This document shows, one piece after another, positions 35,789-46,100 of a stretch of 64,000 nt of DNA; positions within the stretch are counted from its first letter, which is position 1, and each line of letters starts with the position of its first letter. Made by a program: the position numbers and the translations under genes. Location of the stretch: assembly GCA_964612855.1 (NCBI GenBank), contig CAZTDR010000002.1:12082-76081 (forward strand), given 5' to 3'. Below the pieces are notes generated by a model. It did not search any database and was not told the origin of the DNA. It was given only the letters and a program-made list of their open reading frames with translations. The DNA comes from DATIJJ01 sp964612855 (GTDB lineage Bacteria; Pseudomonadota; Gammaproteobacteria; DSM-16500).

Positions 35789-37978
35789 ATGTATAAATTT
35801 GTACCTATTATCCTGGGGTTATTCTTATTGGCATTGACTGCATCCCTGCCCTTTTTACCCATTCCTATCGTAAAAAGCTGGATAAATGGCATTAATAATA
35901 TGGCGTATGATCAACAATTAAAAATACGCCTTTTTAATAGCCAAGTGATCACCTCTCCTATTGCGGTGGTGGATATTGATGATCTCAGTATTAAACGCTT
36001 AGGGCGATGGCCATGGCAGCGATCACTTGTCGCAAAATTAATTACAGATATTCAAAGTGGTGGCGCGGTCGTTATTGCACTGGACTTTATGCTCAGTGAA
36101 CCCGAGCTTAATTTAGCCGATATTGTGTTAGAAAAAATGGAACAAAAAAAAATACTCTCTCCTTCCGCTGAAAATAAAATAAAAGAAATTATTCCTGATT
36201 TTGATGAAGATAAAAGTTTAGCCGGTGTATTAGCGCAAGGCGATCATGTGCTCGGCTTTAGTTTTTTATACAACGGAGAAAAAAGTGGTCAGTTACCCTC
36301 GCCCACTTTGGTGCTCACGGGGGATGATAAAAGGTTACATTTTTTAACGGCGCGAGGTTATCTCGGCACATTGCCGCTCCTGCAATTAGCAACAAAAAAT
36401 GGTGGATTCTTAAATGTTTATCCTGATTCGGATGGTATTATACGGCGCATACCGTTATTAATACGCTATCAAGATGCTATTTATTCATCACTTGCTTTAG
36501 AGGCTGTGCGAGTATACCTATTTGGCAAAACGGGCCTTATCACAGCCGCCTATAAAAATAGAATGGAATTGGAAGCGATTAAAATCGGCGATCGTATTAT
36601 TCCCACGGACGAAAAAGGGAATGCATTAATTCCTTTCCGTGGTAAAAGCTTCACTTTTCCTTACTACTCCGCTGTCAACGTACTCAATAAAAAAATACCT
36701 AAGACTGCTTTTATGGGAAAAATTGTCTTTATTGGCACATCCGCAACGGGATTAGGCGATATTCGAGCCACCGCCATAGAAGGAGAATATCCGGGAGTGG
36801 AAATTCAAGCCTCGATCGCAGACGGCATTTTAAGCAATAATTTTTCTTACAGGCCACACTGGGCAATTGGCGCTGAAATGGCATTTACTTTAGTATTTGG
36901 ACTCATCATCGTATTTTTATTTCCACAACTGGGTCCGCTGACTTTATTTTTCATGATTATCGGCATCCCTTCTTTGTTAGTCTATGGTAATAATTTGTTA
37001 TGGGAAAAAACCGGGCTCATTGTTTACGTCATTTCTCCTATCATTTTTACCGTTATACTGGCTATTTTAAATATTCTTTACGGTTATTTATTTGAGACAC
37101 TCCGTCGAGAACGCCTAAAATCCATGTTTGGGCAATATGTTCCCAAAACACACATTGATACAATGTTAAAAAGTGGAAGTGACTATGGATTGCGTGGCGA
37201 AGATCGCGACATGACCGTATTGTTTGCTGATATTCGTAATTTTACTGCCATCTCCGAATTTATTTCAGCCATGGAAATTAAAAATCTATTAGACCAATTT
37301 TTTACGCCCATGACTAAAATAATTTTTGATAATAAAGGCACTATTGACAAATATATTGGCGACATGGTGATGGCATTTTGGGGAGCACCGCTTAAAGATG
37401 CGGATCATGCCCGGCATGCATTAGAAGCTGCTGTTGCTATGAAAAAAGCATTGATTCAACTGAACGAATCTTTCGTCAAACAAGGTAAGATAAAACTTTT
37501 TTTTGGTATTGGAATTAATAGCGGCATCATGAGTGTGGGAGATATGGGGTCGCAATATCGACGTAGTTACACGGTATTAGGCGATGCGGTGAACCTCGGA
37601 TCAAGAATAGAAAGTCTGAATAAGCTTTACGGCACCACTATCTTAACGAGTTCTTCAACAATTCAGAACCAAACTGATTTTCTTTTTCGTCAAATTGATA
37701 AAGTGAAAGTCAAAGGAAAAAAAGCAGCCGTTATGCTCTATGAAGTCCTCTGCAAAAAAGAAGAAGCAACTGACGAGCTTTACCAAGAAATTCAGCTAAG
37801 TGATCAAGCATTGCATTTTTATTTTGGCCGTGACTTTGAAAATGCAAAAAAAATATTTTCTGAGCTGCATGCTCAATTTCCAAAAAAGAAATTATATTCT
37901 GTTTTTATCTTACGAATTACTGGGCTTATAAAAAATCCACCACCCGAAAATTGGGATGGTGTGACGGCCGTCTACTGA
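35789..37978 (+). CDS. CHASE2-domain class III adenylate cyclase
   Basis: A 729-residue membrane cyclase. One N-terminal membrane helix leads to a periplasmic CHASE2 sensor (about 30-345), followed by three membrane helices (about 350-440) and a cytoplasmic class III cyclase domain (about 470-660). Metal ligands are D481 (FADIRNFT) and D525 (IGDMVMAFWG). K521 and T595 (YTVLGD) are the residues that select ATP, and N602 and R606 are the transition-state pair. All catalytic residues are present, so cAMP production is expected. It starts 7 bp after tpsB with no clear ribosome binding site, which suggests translational coupling. Confidence 0.92.
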   Translation: MYKFVPIILGLFLLALTASLPFLPIPIVKSWINGINNMAYDQQLKIRLFNSQVITSPIAVVDIDDLSIKRLGRWPWQRSLVAKLITDIQSGGAVVIALDFMLSEPELNLADIVLEKMEQKKILSPSAENKIKEIIPDFDEDKSLAGVLAQGDHVLGFSFLYNGEKSGQLPSPTLVLTGDDKRLHFLTARGYLGTLPLLQLATKNGGFLNVYPDSDGIIRRIPLLIRYQDAIYSSLALEAVRVYLFGKTGLITAAYKNRMELEAIKIGDRIIPTDEKGNALIPFRGKSFTFPYYSAVNVLNKKIPKTAFMGKIVFIGTSATGLGDIRATAIEGEYPGVEIQASIADGILSNNFSYRPHWAIGAEMAFTLVFGLIIVFLFPQLGPLTLFFMIIGIPSLLVYGNNLLWEKTGLIVYVISPIIFTVILAILNILYGYLFETLRRERLKSMFGQYVPKTHIDTMLKSGSDYGLRGEDRDMTVLFADIRNFTAISEFISAMEIKNLLDQFFTPMTKIIFDNKGTIDKYIGDMVMAFWGAPLKDADHARHALEAAVAMKKALIQLNESFVKQGKIKLFFGIGINSGIMSVGDMGSQYRRSYTVLGDAVNLGSRIESLNKLYGTTILTSSSTIQNQTDFLFRQIDKVKVKGKKAAVMLYEVLCKKEEATDELYQEIQLSDQALHFYFGRDFENAKKIFSELHAQFPKKKLYSVFILRITGLIKNPPPENWDGVTAVY

Positions 37979-37988
37979 TCCGGCTTCA

Positions 37989-38076
37989 GGTGGGTTACGA
38001 TGCAAAAAACGCATCTAATCCCCTACAATTGTTTTTAAACGTAGGGTGGATTAGGCGCTTTTTGCCGTCATCCACC
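37989..38076. repeat. REP-like family A, inverted pair
   Basis: 37989-38026 (GATGC core, partly decayed) and 38041-38076 (GGC/GCC core) between the converging cyclase and aminopeptidase genes. Confidence 0.85.
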
Positions 38077-38114
38077 AAATAAAATCAAATTGCAGCATGG
38101 TGGGCTCTTCTCCT

Positions 38115-39506
38115 TCATGAGCCATATCGCTCAACAAGATAACTAAACACAGCTCTCAATGCCATGGCCTCTCCCCCTTGCGGGCGTCCAGGACGCGATT
38201 TTAAATTCCATGCCATCATATCAAAGTGAACCCATGGAATGTCATCAGGAACAAATTCTTTTAAAAATAAAGCGGCTGTGATAGCGCCTGCATAAGAATC
38301 CGTGCCAGCATTATTAATGTCAGCAATTGGGCTATTGATAGAATCACGATAACCTGAAAACAAAGGCAAGGGCCAAATAGGATCTAACTTTTCTTTTCCG
38401 TGCTGCATTAACGTCATGGCCAATTCATCTTGATTACAAAACAGGGCAGAAATTTCTGTTCCAACGGCAATGCGTGCAGCACCTGTTAATGTGCTCATAT
38501 CAATTAATAATTGAGGTTTATCATCCACTGCCTCGGCTAACGCATCGGCTAATACAACGCGCCCTTCTGCATCGGTGTTACCGATTTCAATCGTTAATCC
38601 TTTACGGCTAGTGATAATATCGCCGGGACGATAAGCATTGCCTGAAATAGCATTTTCAACGGCGGGAATTAAAACACGTAAATTAACGGGTAATTTTGCT
38701 TCCATAATCATGCGAGCCAAACCTAACACATGGGCCGCACCCGCCATATCTTTTTTCATATATAACATTGCGGATGAAGGCTTGAGATCAAGACCGCCTG
38801 TATCGAAGCAAACGCCTTTTCCAACCAACGTAATTTTAGGATGTTGCTTATTGCCCCAACGCAAGTCCAATAATCGTGGCGGATCATCGCTTGCCCGCCC
38901 TACGGTATAAATACAGGGAAAATTATGTTTCAATAAATCTTCACCAATAATTTGTTTAAATTTCGCGTTATAACTTTTTGCTAAATTCTGTGCGGATTCT
39001 GCTAATTCTGACGGACCCATGTCATCGGCGGGCATGTTAATTAAATCACGTACCCAATGAATGGATTCAACGATATTATTGATCGCATGAGCGTGATCTT
39101 TGGATAAAACTAATTGTGCGGATTTGCGAGAACTTTTTTTATAACGAGTAAATTGATAAGCACCGAGTCCCCAGGCAATGGCAAAATCAGCATATTCCTT
39201 ATTGTCAGAATCAAATTCGGCAATATCAAGATTAAAAATATAAGAACCTTCAGGTAAGGTCATGGCTAAATTGCCTACACACCAAAAGTTTTTTATGTCA
39301 GAGATACCACATACTACCTGAGCTAATTTTCCTGCATTATCCGGAATCAAACAGACCGCTCCTGGTTCTGCTTTAAAACCGGTTGAAGCAATCCAGTTTT
39401 TAATAAAAGTCGTTTGGCGTGATAACCAATTTGAAAAATCATTGGGGGTTAAAATAACAATCGGTGTGGTTTTTTTTGCGTATTGGGTAGTGAAACAATT
39501 TAGCAT
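38115..39506 (-). CDS. M17 leucyl aminopeptidase
   Basis: Cytoplasmic di-metal aminopeptidase. The 463-residue protein carries the M17 signature NTDAEGRVVLADAL, the metal/lysine motif VGKGVCFDTGGLDLKP followed by MKKDMAGAA, and MSTLTGAA. Total length and the single-gene setting are closer to the PepB-like or shorter M17 enzymes than to E. coli PepA (503). A strong GGAGGAG ribosome binding site precedes the ATG. The specific substrate range cannot be told. Confidence 0.9.
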   Translation of the reverse strand: MLNCFTTQYAKKTTPIVILTPNDFSNWLSRQTTFIKNWIASTGFKAEPGAVCLIPDNAGKLAQVVCGISDIKNFWCVGNLAMTLPEGSYIFNLDIAEFDSDNKEYADFAIAWGLGAYQFTRYKKSSRKSAQLVLSKDHAHAINNIVESIHWVRDLINMPADDMGPSELAESAQNLAKSYNAKFKQIIGEDLLKHNFPCIYTVGRASDDPPRLLDLRWGNKQHPKITLVGKGVCFDTGGLDLKPSSAMLYMKKDMAGAAHVLGLARMIMEAKLPVNLRVLIPAVENAISGNAYRPGDIITSRKGLTIEIGNTDAEGRVVLADALAEAVDDKPQLLIDMSTLTGAARIAVGTEISALFCNQDELAMTLMQHGKEKLDPIWPLPLFSGYRDSINSPIADINNAGTDSYAGAITAALFLKEFVPDDIPWVHFDMMAWNLKSRPGRPQGGEAMALRAVFSYLVERYGS

Positions 39507-39587
39507 AAGGCTCTCCTCCAGTGAATGCCGTCATCCCCCAATGCCTCTATGCACGACAAAAATTCACAGCGTTGTGTAAATCTTTTT

Positions 39588-39661
39588 GTAGGGGCACGGC
39601 GTGCCGTGCCCGTGCTGCATATCTCACTGATGCCGCCGGGCATGGCACGCCATGCCCCTAC
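39588..39661. repeat. REP-like family B, inverted pair
   Basis: GTAGGGGCACGGCGTGCCGT with closing GCCC (39588-39611) and an inverted partner ending ATGCCCCTAC (39638-39661). The partner has two compensating base changes in its stem (CATGG/CCATG). The rest of the gap 39507-39735 shows nothing certain. Confidence 0.88.
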
Positions 39662-39735
39662 ACATGCAACAATGCCGTACTACAAGCGCGGAACGACGGT
39701 TGTGATTTTGTCGTGTCACAGAGAGGCATTGCTGG

Positions 39736-40851
39736 TTACGCCATCATCGTATCCGCTGGCGTATATTCTTTTTGCAACGCACTTGCAACAGCCTTATGCG
39801 TTAAATGCCCTTTACAGACGTTCAAGCCATTTAACAAATGCGAATCTAATTGCATCGCTTGTTTGTAGCCATGATTAGCGAGTGCCAATACAAACGGTAA
39901 AGTAGCATTGTTTAATGCAAAAGTTGAAGTGCGTGGTACAGCGCCTGGCATATTCGTCACGCAATAATGCACAACGCCATCGACGATATAAGTAGGATTT
40001 TGATGCGTTGTCGGTCGACTGGTTTCAAAGCAACCGCCTTGATCAATAGAGATATCAACCATGACAGAACCCGGGCGCATTTTTTTCACCATTTCTTTCG
40101 TCACCAGTTTCGGCGCTGCACTACCTGCGACTAACACGGCGCCAATGACCAAATCAGCTCGCGCTACATGATGTTCAATCGCATCGGTCGTCGAATAAAT
40201 CGTGTTTATTTTGGAGCCAAATTGTAAGTCTAATTGATATAAGCGCTCAATAGATCGATCAATCACGACGACATTGGCACCCATACCCATTGCCATGCGG
40301 ACTGCGTTGGTACCCGCCATGCCACCGCCTAAAACCACGACTTTCGCTGGAGCAACACCCGGTACACCGCCCAATAAAATACCGCTACCGCCATTGGTCA
40401 CTTCAAGACAAGTCGCACCTGCTTGAATCGACATACGTCCTGCCACTTCACTCATCGGGGCTAATAAAGGTAAGCCACCATTTTTGTTGGTCACCGTTTC
40501 GTAAGCAATGGCTATGCAGCCGGATTCTTGTAATAAACGGGCTTGTTCCGGATCGGGAGCTAAATGAAGATAGGTAAATAAGACCTGGTCTTTGCGCAGC
40601 ATTTTGCATTCTGCTGTTTGGGGTTCTTTCACTTTGACAATCATATCAGAGACTTGAAACACTTCAGCAGCTGTTTCAACAATGGTGGCGCCAGCTTGCT
40701 CATACGCTGCATCATCAAAGCCAATTCCTGCCCCTGCTCCACGTTGTACAACAACTTGATGACCATTTGCAGTTAACTCTCGGACACTAGCAGGAACTAG
40801 CCCTACTCGATATTCATTATTTTTAATTTCCTTTGGCACACCGATTAACAT
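39736..40851 (-). CDS. ald: Alanine dehydrogenase
   Basis: NAD-dependent oxidative deamination of L-alanine to pyruvate. The 371-residue protein has the known active-site residues R15, K75 (VKVKEP) and H96 (LHLAPD), the Rossmann motif VLGGGMAGTNA, and VDISIDQGG with the catalytic Asp. Start MLIGVPKEIKNNEYRVGL is the family N-terminus, with a GGAG ribosome binding site. Related Ald proteins are often used to draw on alanine as a carbon source. Confidence 0.94.
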   Translation of the reverse strand: MLIGVPKEIKNNEYRVGLVPASVRELTANGHQVVVQRGAGAGIGFDDAAYEQAGATIVETAAEVFQVSDMIVKVKEPQTAECKMLRKDQVLFTYLHLAPDPEQARLLQESGCIAIAYETVTNKNGGLPLLAPMSEVAGRMSIQAGATCLEVTNGGSGILLGGVPGVAPAKVVVLGGGMAGTNAVRMAMGMGANVVVIDRSIERLYQLDLQFGSKINTIYSTTDAIEHHVARADLVIGAVLVAGSAAPKLVTKEMVKKMRPGSVMVDISIDQGGCFETSRPTTHQNPTYIVDGVVHYCVTNMPGAVPRTSTFALNNATLPFVLALANHGYKQAMQLDSHLLNGLNVCKGHLTHKAVASALQKEYTPADTMMA

Positions 40852-40957
40852 GATTGATCTCCGTATTTGATAACACTTACGGGCGGGTATTATAAGTAGA
40901 ATGCAGGGCGGATGCTATACAAAAATTGGGGGGAAATATGATCTTCTGCTATTTTCG

Positions 40958-40990
40958 CATCCCTGAGTGTTTACTTGGCACTCAGGGATG
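40958..40990. terminator. 12-bp hairpin between htpG and ald
   Basis: CATCCCTGAGTG and CACTCAGGGATG form a perfect 12-bp stem with a 9-nt loop just after the htpG stop (read on the minus strand). It lacks a T-run. The GGGATGAC flank recurs elsewhere in the window (near 43075, 43125, 63785), so it may be another dispersed repeat rather than a dedicated terminator. Confidence 0.45.
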
Positions 40991-41014
40991 ACGAAGTAAA
41001 TGACAGGATGTGCC

Positions 41015-42934
41015 CTATCCCAACAACAATTGATTAACCCGCCGTACAAAACTGGCCGGATCTTTTAACTGCCCGCCTTCTGCCAAAATTGCTTGATCGA
41101 ATAAAATTTCCACCCACTCATTAAAACGGGTGTCATTCGTTTCTGCTTTTAATTTGGCAATTAACTTATGCTCTGGATTTAATTCAAAGATGGGTTTAAC
41201 TTCTTCAACTTGCTGACCGGCTGCTTTCAGCAAACGTTGCAATTGACTACCCATATCATTCTCGTCAACCACCAAACACACGGGAGAATCGGTTAAGCGA
41301 TGAGATAAACGCACGTCTTTCACTTTATCGGTTAATACTTTTTTGATGTGTTGGACAACCTCATCAAATTCCGATTTTAATTTTTCTTCTTTTTTCTGTA
41401 ATTCTTCTTTCGCTTGCTCATTTTCAGTTCCATTGATTTCATCCAATGAAACATCACCTTTTGCAACCGATTGTAATGGTTTTCCTTCGTATTCTGTCAA
41501 ATGGCCCACTACCCATTCGTCAATACGGTCATGCAACAAAATGACTTCCACTTCTTTTTGACGGAAAATTTCTAAGTGAGGACTTGATTTTGCCGTATTA
41601 AAACTTTCTGCTGTAATATAATAAATTTTCTTTTGTTCAGGTTTCATGCGTTTAACATAATCATCAAACGAAACGGTTTGTTCCGGCAAATCATTTGCAG
41701 TCGATGAGAAGCGCAATAATTTTGCAATACGCGTACGATTTGCAAAATCTTCTGCAGGGCCTTCCTTGATCACATTGCCAAACTGCTCCCAAAATTTATT
41801 GTATTTTTCCGGGGTATCCGTGGCCAATTTATCTAACATATCCAATATTCTTTTTACGAGGGCAGCGCGTAATTTAGGAATCACAGGATTATCTTGTAAA
41901 ATTTCTCGCGAAATATTGAGTGGTAATGCGTTGGTATCGACGATGCCACGCATAAAACGTAAATAATGCGGAATAAATTGCGCAACTTGATCCATAATAA
42001 ATACTCGCTGCACATATAATTTTAAGCCATGCTGTTGTTCGCGCTGCCAAAGATCAAGAGGCGCACGTGCAGGTAAATACAGTAGACTGATATAATCGAG
42101 ATTACCGCCTTCCACTTGATTGTGTGACCATGCTAATGGATCTTCATAATCATGAGAGATTTGTTTGTAATGTTCTTTGTATTGCTCATCGGTAATGGAA
42201 TTTTTTGACAATGTCCAAAGCGCAGTCGCGCGATTAACCACTTCCCACTCTGTTTGAGTCGATTCTGTTTTTTCATCAGAATCGGCGGGTTTTGGCATAA
42301 AAATGGGTAAATTAATATGATCAGAATATTTGGTGATAACGGTGCGTAAACGCCAATCGTTGAGGAAATCATTTTCCCCTTCTTTGAGGTGCAATACAAT
42401 TTCTGTGCCGCGCGTTGTTTTTTCTACATTGGCAATCGTGTAATCACCTGTGCCATTTGATTCCCAACGAACGCCATGTTCTGCCGTCAATCCCGCGCGA
42501 CGTGTCGTGACCACCACTTGGTCTGCCACAATAAATGCTGAATAAAAACCTACACCAAACTGACCAATTAAATGGGAATCTTTTTTCTGATCACCGGTTA
42601 ATTGAGCTAAGAAATCGCGTGTGCCGGATTTTGCAATGGTGCCCAAATTTTCAATGACTTCATCGCGACTCATGCCAATGCCGTTATCTTGAATCGTGAT
42701 CGTGCGTGCTTTTTCATCAAACGTCACATGCACTTTTAACTCAGCGTCGTTTTCATAAAGTGCGCTATCGGACATTGCTTCAAAACGCAATTTATCGGAG
42801 GCGTCGGAGGCATTTGAAATAAGCTCTCGTAAAAAAATTTCTTTGTTGCTGTAAAGAGAATGCACTACAAGGTGGAGTAATTGCTTCACTTCGGTTTGAA
42901 AGCTTAATGTTTCTTGTTGTGGATGGACTGTCAT
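41015..42934 (-). CDS. htpG: Chaperone HtpG (Hsp90)
   Basis: Bacterial Hsp90. The 639-residue protein has the GHKL ATPase N-domain (LISNASDASDKLRFEA, DNGIGM, GQFGVGFYSAFIVAD), the middle domain (NISREILQDNP) and a C-terminal dimerisation domain. The length is close to E. coli HtpG (624). It has a strong TAGGAG ribosome binding site. A sigma-32-like promoter lies upstream. Confidence 0.96.
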   Translation of the reverse strand: MTVHPQQETLSFQTEVKQLLHLVVHSLYSNKEIFLRELISNASDASDKLRFEAMSDSALYENDAELKVHVTFDEKARTITIQDNGIGMSRDEVIENLGTIAKSGTRDFLAQLTGDQKKDSHLIGQFGVGFYSAFIVADQVVVTTRRAGLTAEHGVRWESNGTGDYTIANVEKTTRGTEIVLHLKEGENDFLNDWRLRTVITKYSDHINLPIFMPKPADSDEKTESTQTEWEVVNRATALWTLSKNSITDEQYKEHYKQISHDYEDPLAWSHNQVEGGNLDYISLLYLPARAPLDLWQREQQHGLKLYVQRVFIMDQVAQFIPHYLRFMRGIVDTNALPLNISREILQDNPVIPKLRAALVKRILDMLDKLATDTPEKYNKFWEQFGNVIKEGPAEDFANRTRIAKLLRFSSTANDLPEQTVSFDDYVKRMKPEQKKIYYITAESFNTAKSSPHLEIFRQKEVEVILLHDRIDEWVVGHLTEYEGKPLQSVAKGDVSLDEINGTENEQAKEELQKKEEKLKSEFDEVVQHIKKVLTDKVKDVRLSHRLTDSPVCLVVDENDMGSQLQRLLKAAGQQVEEVKPIFELNPEHKLIAKLKAETNDTRFNEWVEILFDQAILAEGGQLKDPASFVRRVNQLLLG

Positions 42935-42970
42935 GGATAATGCTCCTAAAAATACCTATGTCATGCAGAG

Positions 42971-42991
42971 AACGGCACGCCGTGCCTCTAC
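42971..42991. repeat. REP-like palindrome, family B, degenerate
   Basis: AACGGCACGCCGTGCCTCTAC, a shortened family-B copy in the htpG leader region. Confidence 0.65.
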
Positions 42992-43013
42992 CGTAAAATC
43001 GCTTGAGAAAGGA

Positions 43014-43040
43014 TATATAGGCAGACGTAAAAAATTCAAG
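43014..43040 (-). promoter_or_regulatory. Sigma-32-like promoter of htpG
   Basis: On the minus strand CTTGAA (43040-43035), 13 bp, then CCTATATA. This resembles the heat-shock consensus CTTGAA-N(11-16)-CCCCATNT. HtpG is a sigma-32 target in E. coli. It lies about 80 bp upstream of the start codon, with a family-B repeat in the leader. Confidence 0.45.
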
Positions 43041-43129
43041 CCCTATTTTGCGTTGGTGGCAGAAAAGAATTTCGGGGATGACAATGGCTTTGCAACCTGA
43101 GGGAATAACGATCTTTGCAACATTTCGGG

Positions 43130-43158
43130 ATGACGATTTCTAGAAATTCTACTATAAT
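43130..43158 (+). promoter_or_regulatory. Promoter of the Nfn-like flavoprotein gene
   Basis: ATGACG at 43130-43135, a 17-bp spacer, then TATAAT at 43153-43158, 27 bp before the ATG. The -35 comes from a copy of the dispersed CGGGATGAC repeat. Confidence 0.55.
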
Positions 43159-43184
43159 CACCTATTATCCGACTGACATTTGCC

Positions 43185-46100
43185 ATGCCAAATCCAATGC
43201 TTAACCTGACGGGCTTTACTTTTACGGAATTATTCCATAGCAACGGATTATATCGCCTCGATCAAGCCTATCTTGCCACACTCGATCCTATTTTACGTAA
43301 CCGCTTATTAGCTTATCGCGACGAAACATCGACGTTTTCCCCGCTTGAAATCAGTGAACTTTTGCTCGCTGCCGCAAAACCCTTGGAAGATTTTTTGCTA
43401 AAACTATTCGATATAGAAGATGCGGCAGCAGAAGTTTCTGCAAAAACGCTGGCTCATAATCCCGTTTCTGCATTTAAGCAGTTTTTTGTCCTGCGTCGCG
43501 CTAAAAAAAATAGCACAAAAAGTGATACATTGCCCTCTTTCGCAGAACTCGATCAATGGTTGACTACGCAATTACAAAGCGCACCGCTTCAAACATCTGA
43601 CCGTGAGTTAGCCATTGCTCTTTTAGGTAATCAATACATTCATGAAGCCGACCGTTTCGCCCCCGAAATCGATAAGTTAACTCACTGGTGCACGCGCGCC
43701 TTGACGTCCCCCGAAGGTCAAGCCGAAGTCATGAATTGGGTCAGTTTTAAATTACCCGAACGAACAGATTATGCGGCCCTCGTTGACTATGTCCCCGTTC
43801 TGAATGACACAGTTGGACGACTCACCGGTCATGATTCAACCCTACGCTTACGTGATGGATTTAAGTTAACGGATCCACGCATGAGCGCACGCGAAGTTCA
43901 GGATGAGGTGAATTATTGCATTTATTGCCATGATCATGATGGTGACTTTTGTTCGAAAGGTTTCCCCGTTAAAAAAAGCGATCCCCAACTCGGATTGAAA
44001 AAAAATCCATTAGATATCACGCTAACAGGGTGTCCTTTAGAAGAAAAAATTTCTGAAATGCATTTATTAAAACGTAACGGGCACACGCTTGCTGCATTGG
44101 CCATGGTGATGGTCGATAATCCGATGTGTCCCGCCACTGGACACCGTATTTGTAATGATTGTATGAAAGCTTGCATTTATCAAAAGCAAGACCCTGTCAA
44201 TATTCCCCAAGTTGAAACGCGTGTTTTAACTGATGTGTTGTATTTACCGTGGGGGGTCGAAATTTATGATTTACTTACCCGTTGGAATCCTTTGCGACAA
44301 AAACAATGGGTGATGAAACCTTATAATAGTTTAAAAGTCATGATTGCGGGCATGGGCCCGGCCGGATTTACCCTTGCACATCATTTATTATTGGAGGGAT
44401 TTGCGGTCGTGGGTTTTGATGGTTTGAAAATTGAACCCTTACCTGAAAAATTAATAAAAGAGCCCATTTATCGCTTTACTGACATCATTGAGTCCTTAGA
44501 TGAACGATTAATGGCGGGTTTCGGCGGTGTGGCAGAATACGGCATTACCGTACGCTGGGACAAAAATTTTTTAAAATTGATTTATTTGAGCCTCATGCGC
44601 AAACCTTATTTTCAAGTCTTTGGCAGCACACGATTTGGCGGCACGGTGACGGTCGAGGATGCGTTTGAAATGGGATTTGATCATTTTGTTGTGGCAGTGG
44701 GCGCGGGATTGCCTAAAGCACTCAATATTCCAGGTAGTTTGGCTCCTGGTATGCGGCAAGCCAACGATTTTTTAATGGCTTTGCAATTAGGTAATGCAGC
44801 CAAACTAAATAGCTTGAGTAATTTACAAGTTCGATTGCCTGCTGTCATTATTGGCGGTGGTTTAACGGGTGTCGATACCGCAACCGAAGTTCAAGCTTAT
44901 TACATTACACAAGTAGAAAAAATGCGAGTTCGTTACGAAGAATTAGTGCGCACCGTTGGTGAAGACTTTATTTTAAATCAATTGGATTCTTCTTCACGCG
45001 AAATTTTGGAAGAATTTCTCGCACATGGTAAAGCGGTTCACAAAGAGCGAGAACGCGCCGCTTTACAGCATGAAAAACCCAATTTTATTAAGCTCCTTCA
45101 TCAATGGGGCGGCGTGACGATTGTGTATCGTCGCACGATGCAAGAATCCCCTGCTTATGTCAACAATCACGAAGAATTGCAAAAAGCCTTTGAAGAAGGC
45201 ATTTACTATTTAGAAAGTTTAGAGCCTGCTGCCGTTGATTTAAATCAATTTGGGTTATCCGAAGCATTGGTTTGTTATCGCCGTGTGAAAAAAAATGTGA
45301 ATGACTGGGAAACGACCCAAGAAGAAATCAGGTTGCCTGCCCGCAGTATTTTTGTTGCAACAGGCACACAACCCAATACCGCTTATGAATTTGAGCATCG
45401 CGGCACTTTCAATCGTGTTGGATTGCAATATCAGCACTATGAAGATAATGAGGGGGAATTGGTAGTCGCGCATGGTGTAGAGCACTGCAAAGACCCCCTC
45501 TTTGGCCCTTTTACGTCTTATCATAAACACGAGAAACGCGTGAGTTTAGTCGGCGACACCCATCCTGTTTTTCATGGTAATGTCGTGAAGGCGATTGCTT
45601 CCGGTATGCGAACCTATCCGAAAATACTGTCTGTTTTAAAAAATAGATTAGGACAATTGGGTGATGAAAAAGAATATCAATTTTTTTCCGAAAAAATGCA
45701 GCATGAATTTCATGCCAGTGTTAAACAAATCAAACGCCGCACAAAAAATGTGATTGAATTAATTATTCAAGCACCGCTTGCCGCCAAACATTTTCATCCT
45801 GGCCAGTTTTATCGGTTACAAAACTATGAAACTTTCGCTACACGTGTAGGGCAAATCACGTTACAAATGGAACCGTTAGCGTTAGTGGCAGCCAGTGCGG
45901 ATCGACAAGCTGGCACCTTAACGTTTTTCGTGATTGAAAAAGGTGTCAGTTCTCGATTATGCGCTTTTTTACAACCTAATGAGCCGGTTTCATTGATGGG
46001 CCCCACCGGCATTCGTGCGAAAGTCTCTCAGGAGCACGAAACTGTTTTGATCATTGGCAATCAATTCAGTTTGCCCTTGTTGCATGCGTATGGCTCTGCG

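Noticed and set aside
39521..39878. Two overlapping plus-strand frames of 115-117 codons at the ald 3' end
   Set aside because: They run through the family-B repeat pair and then antisense to ald. No family features or ribosome binding site.
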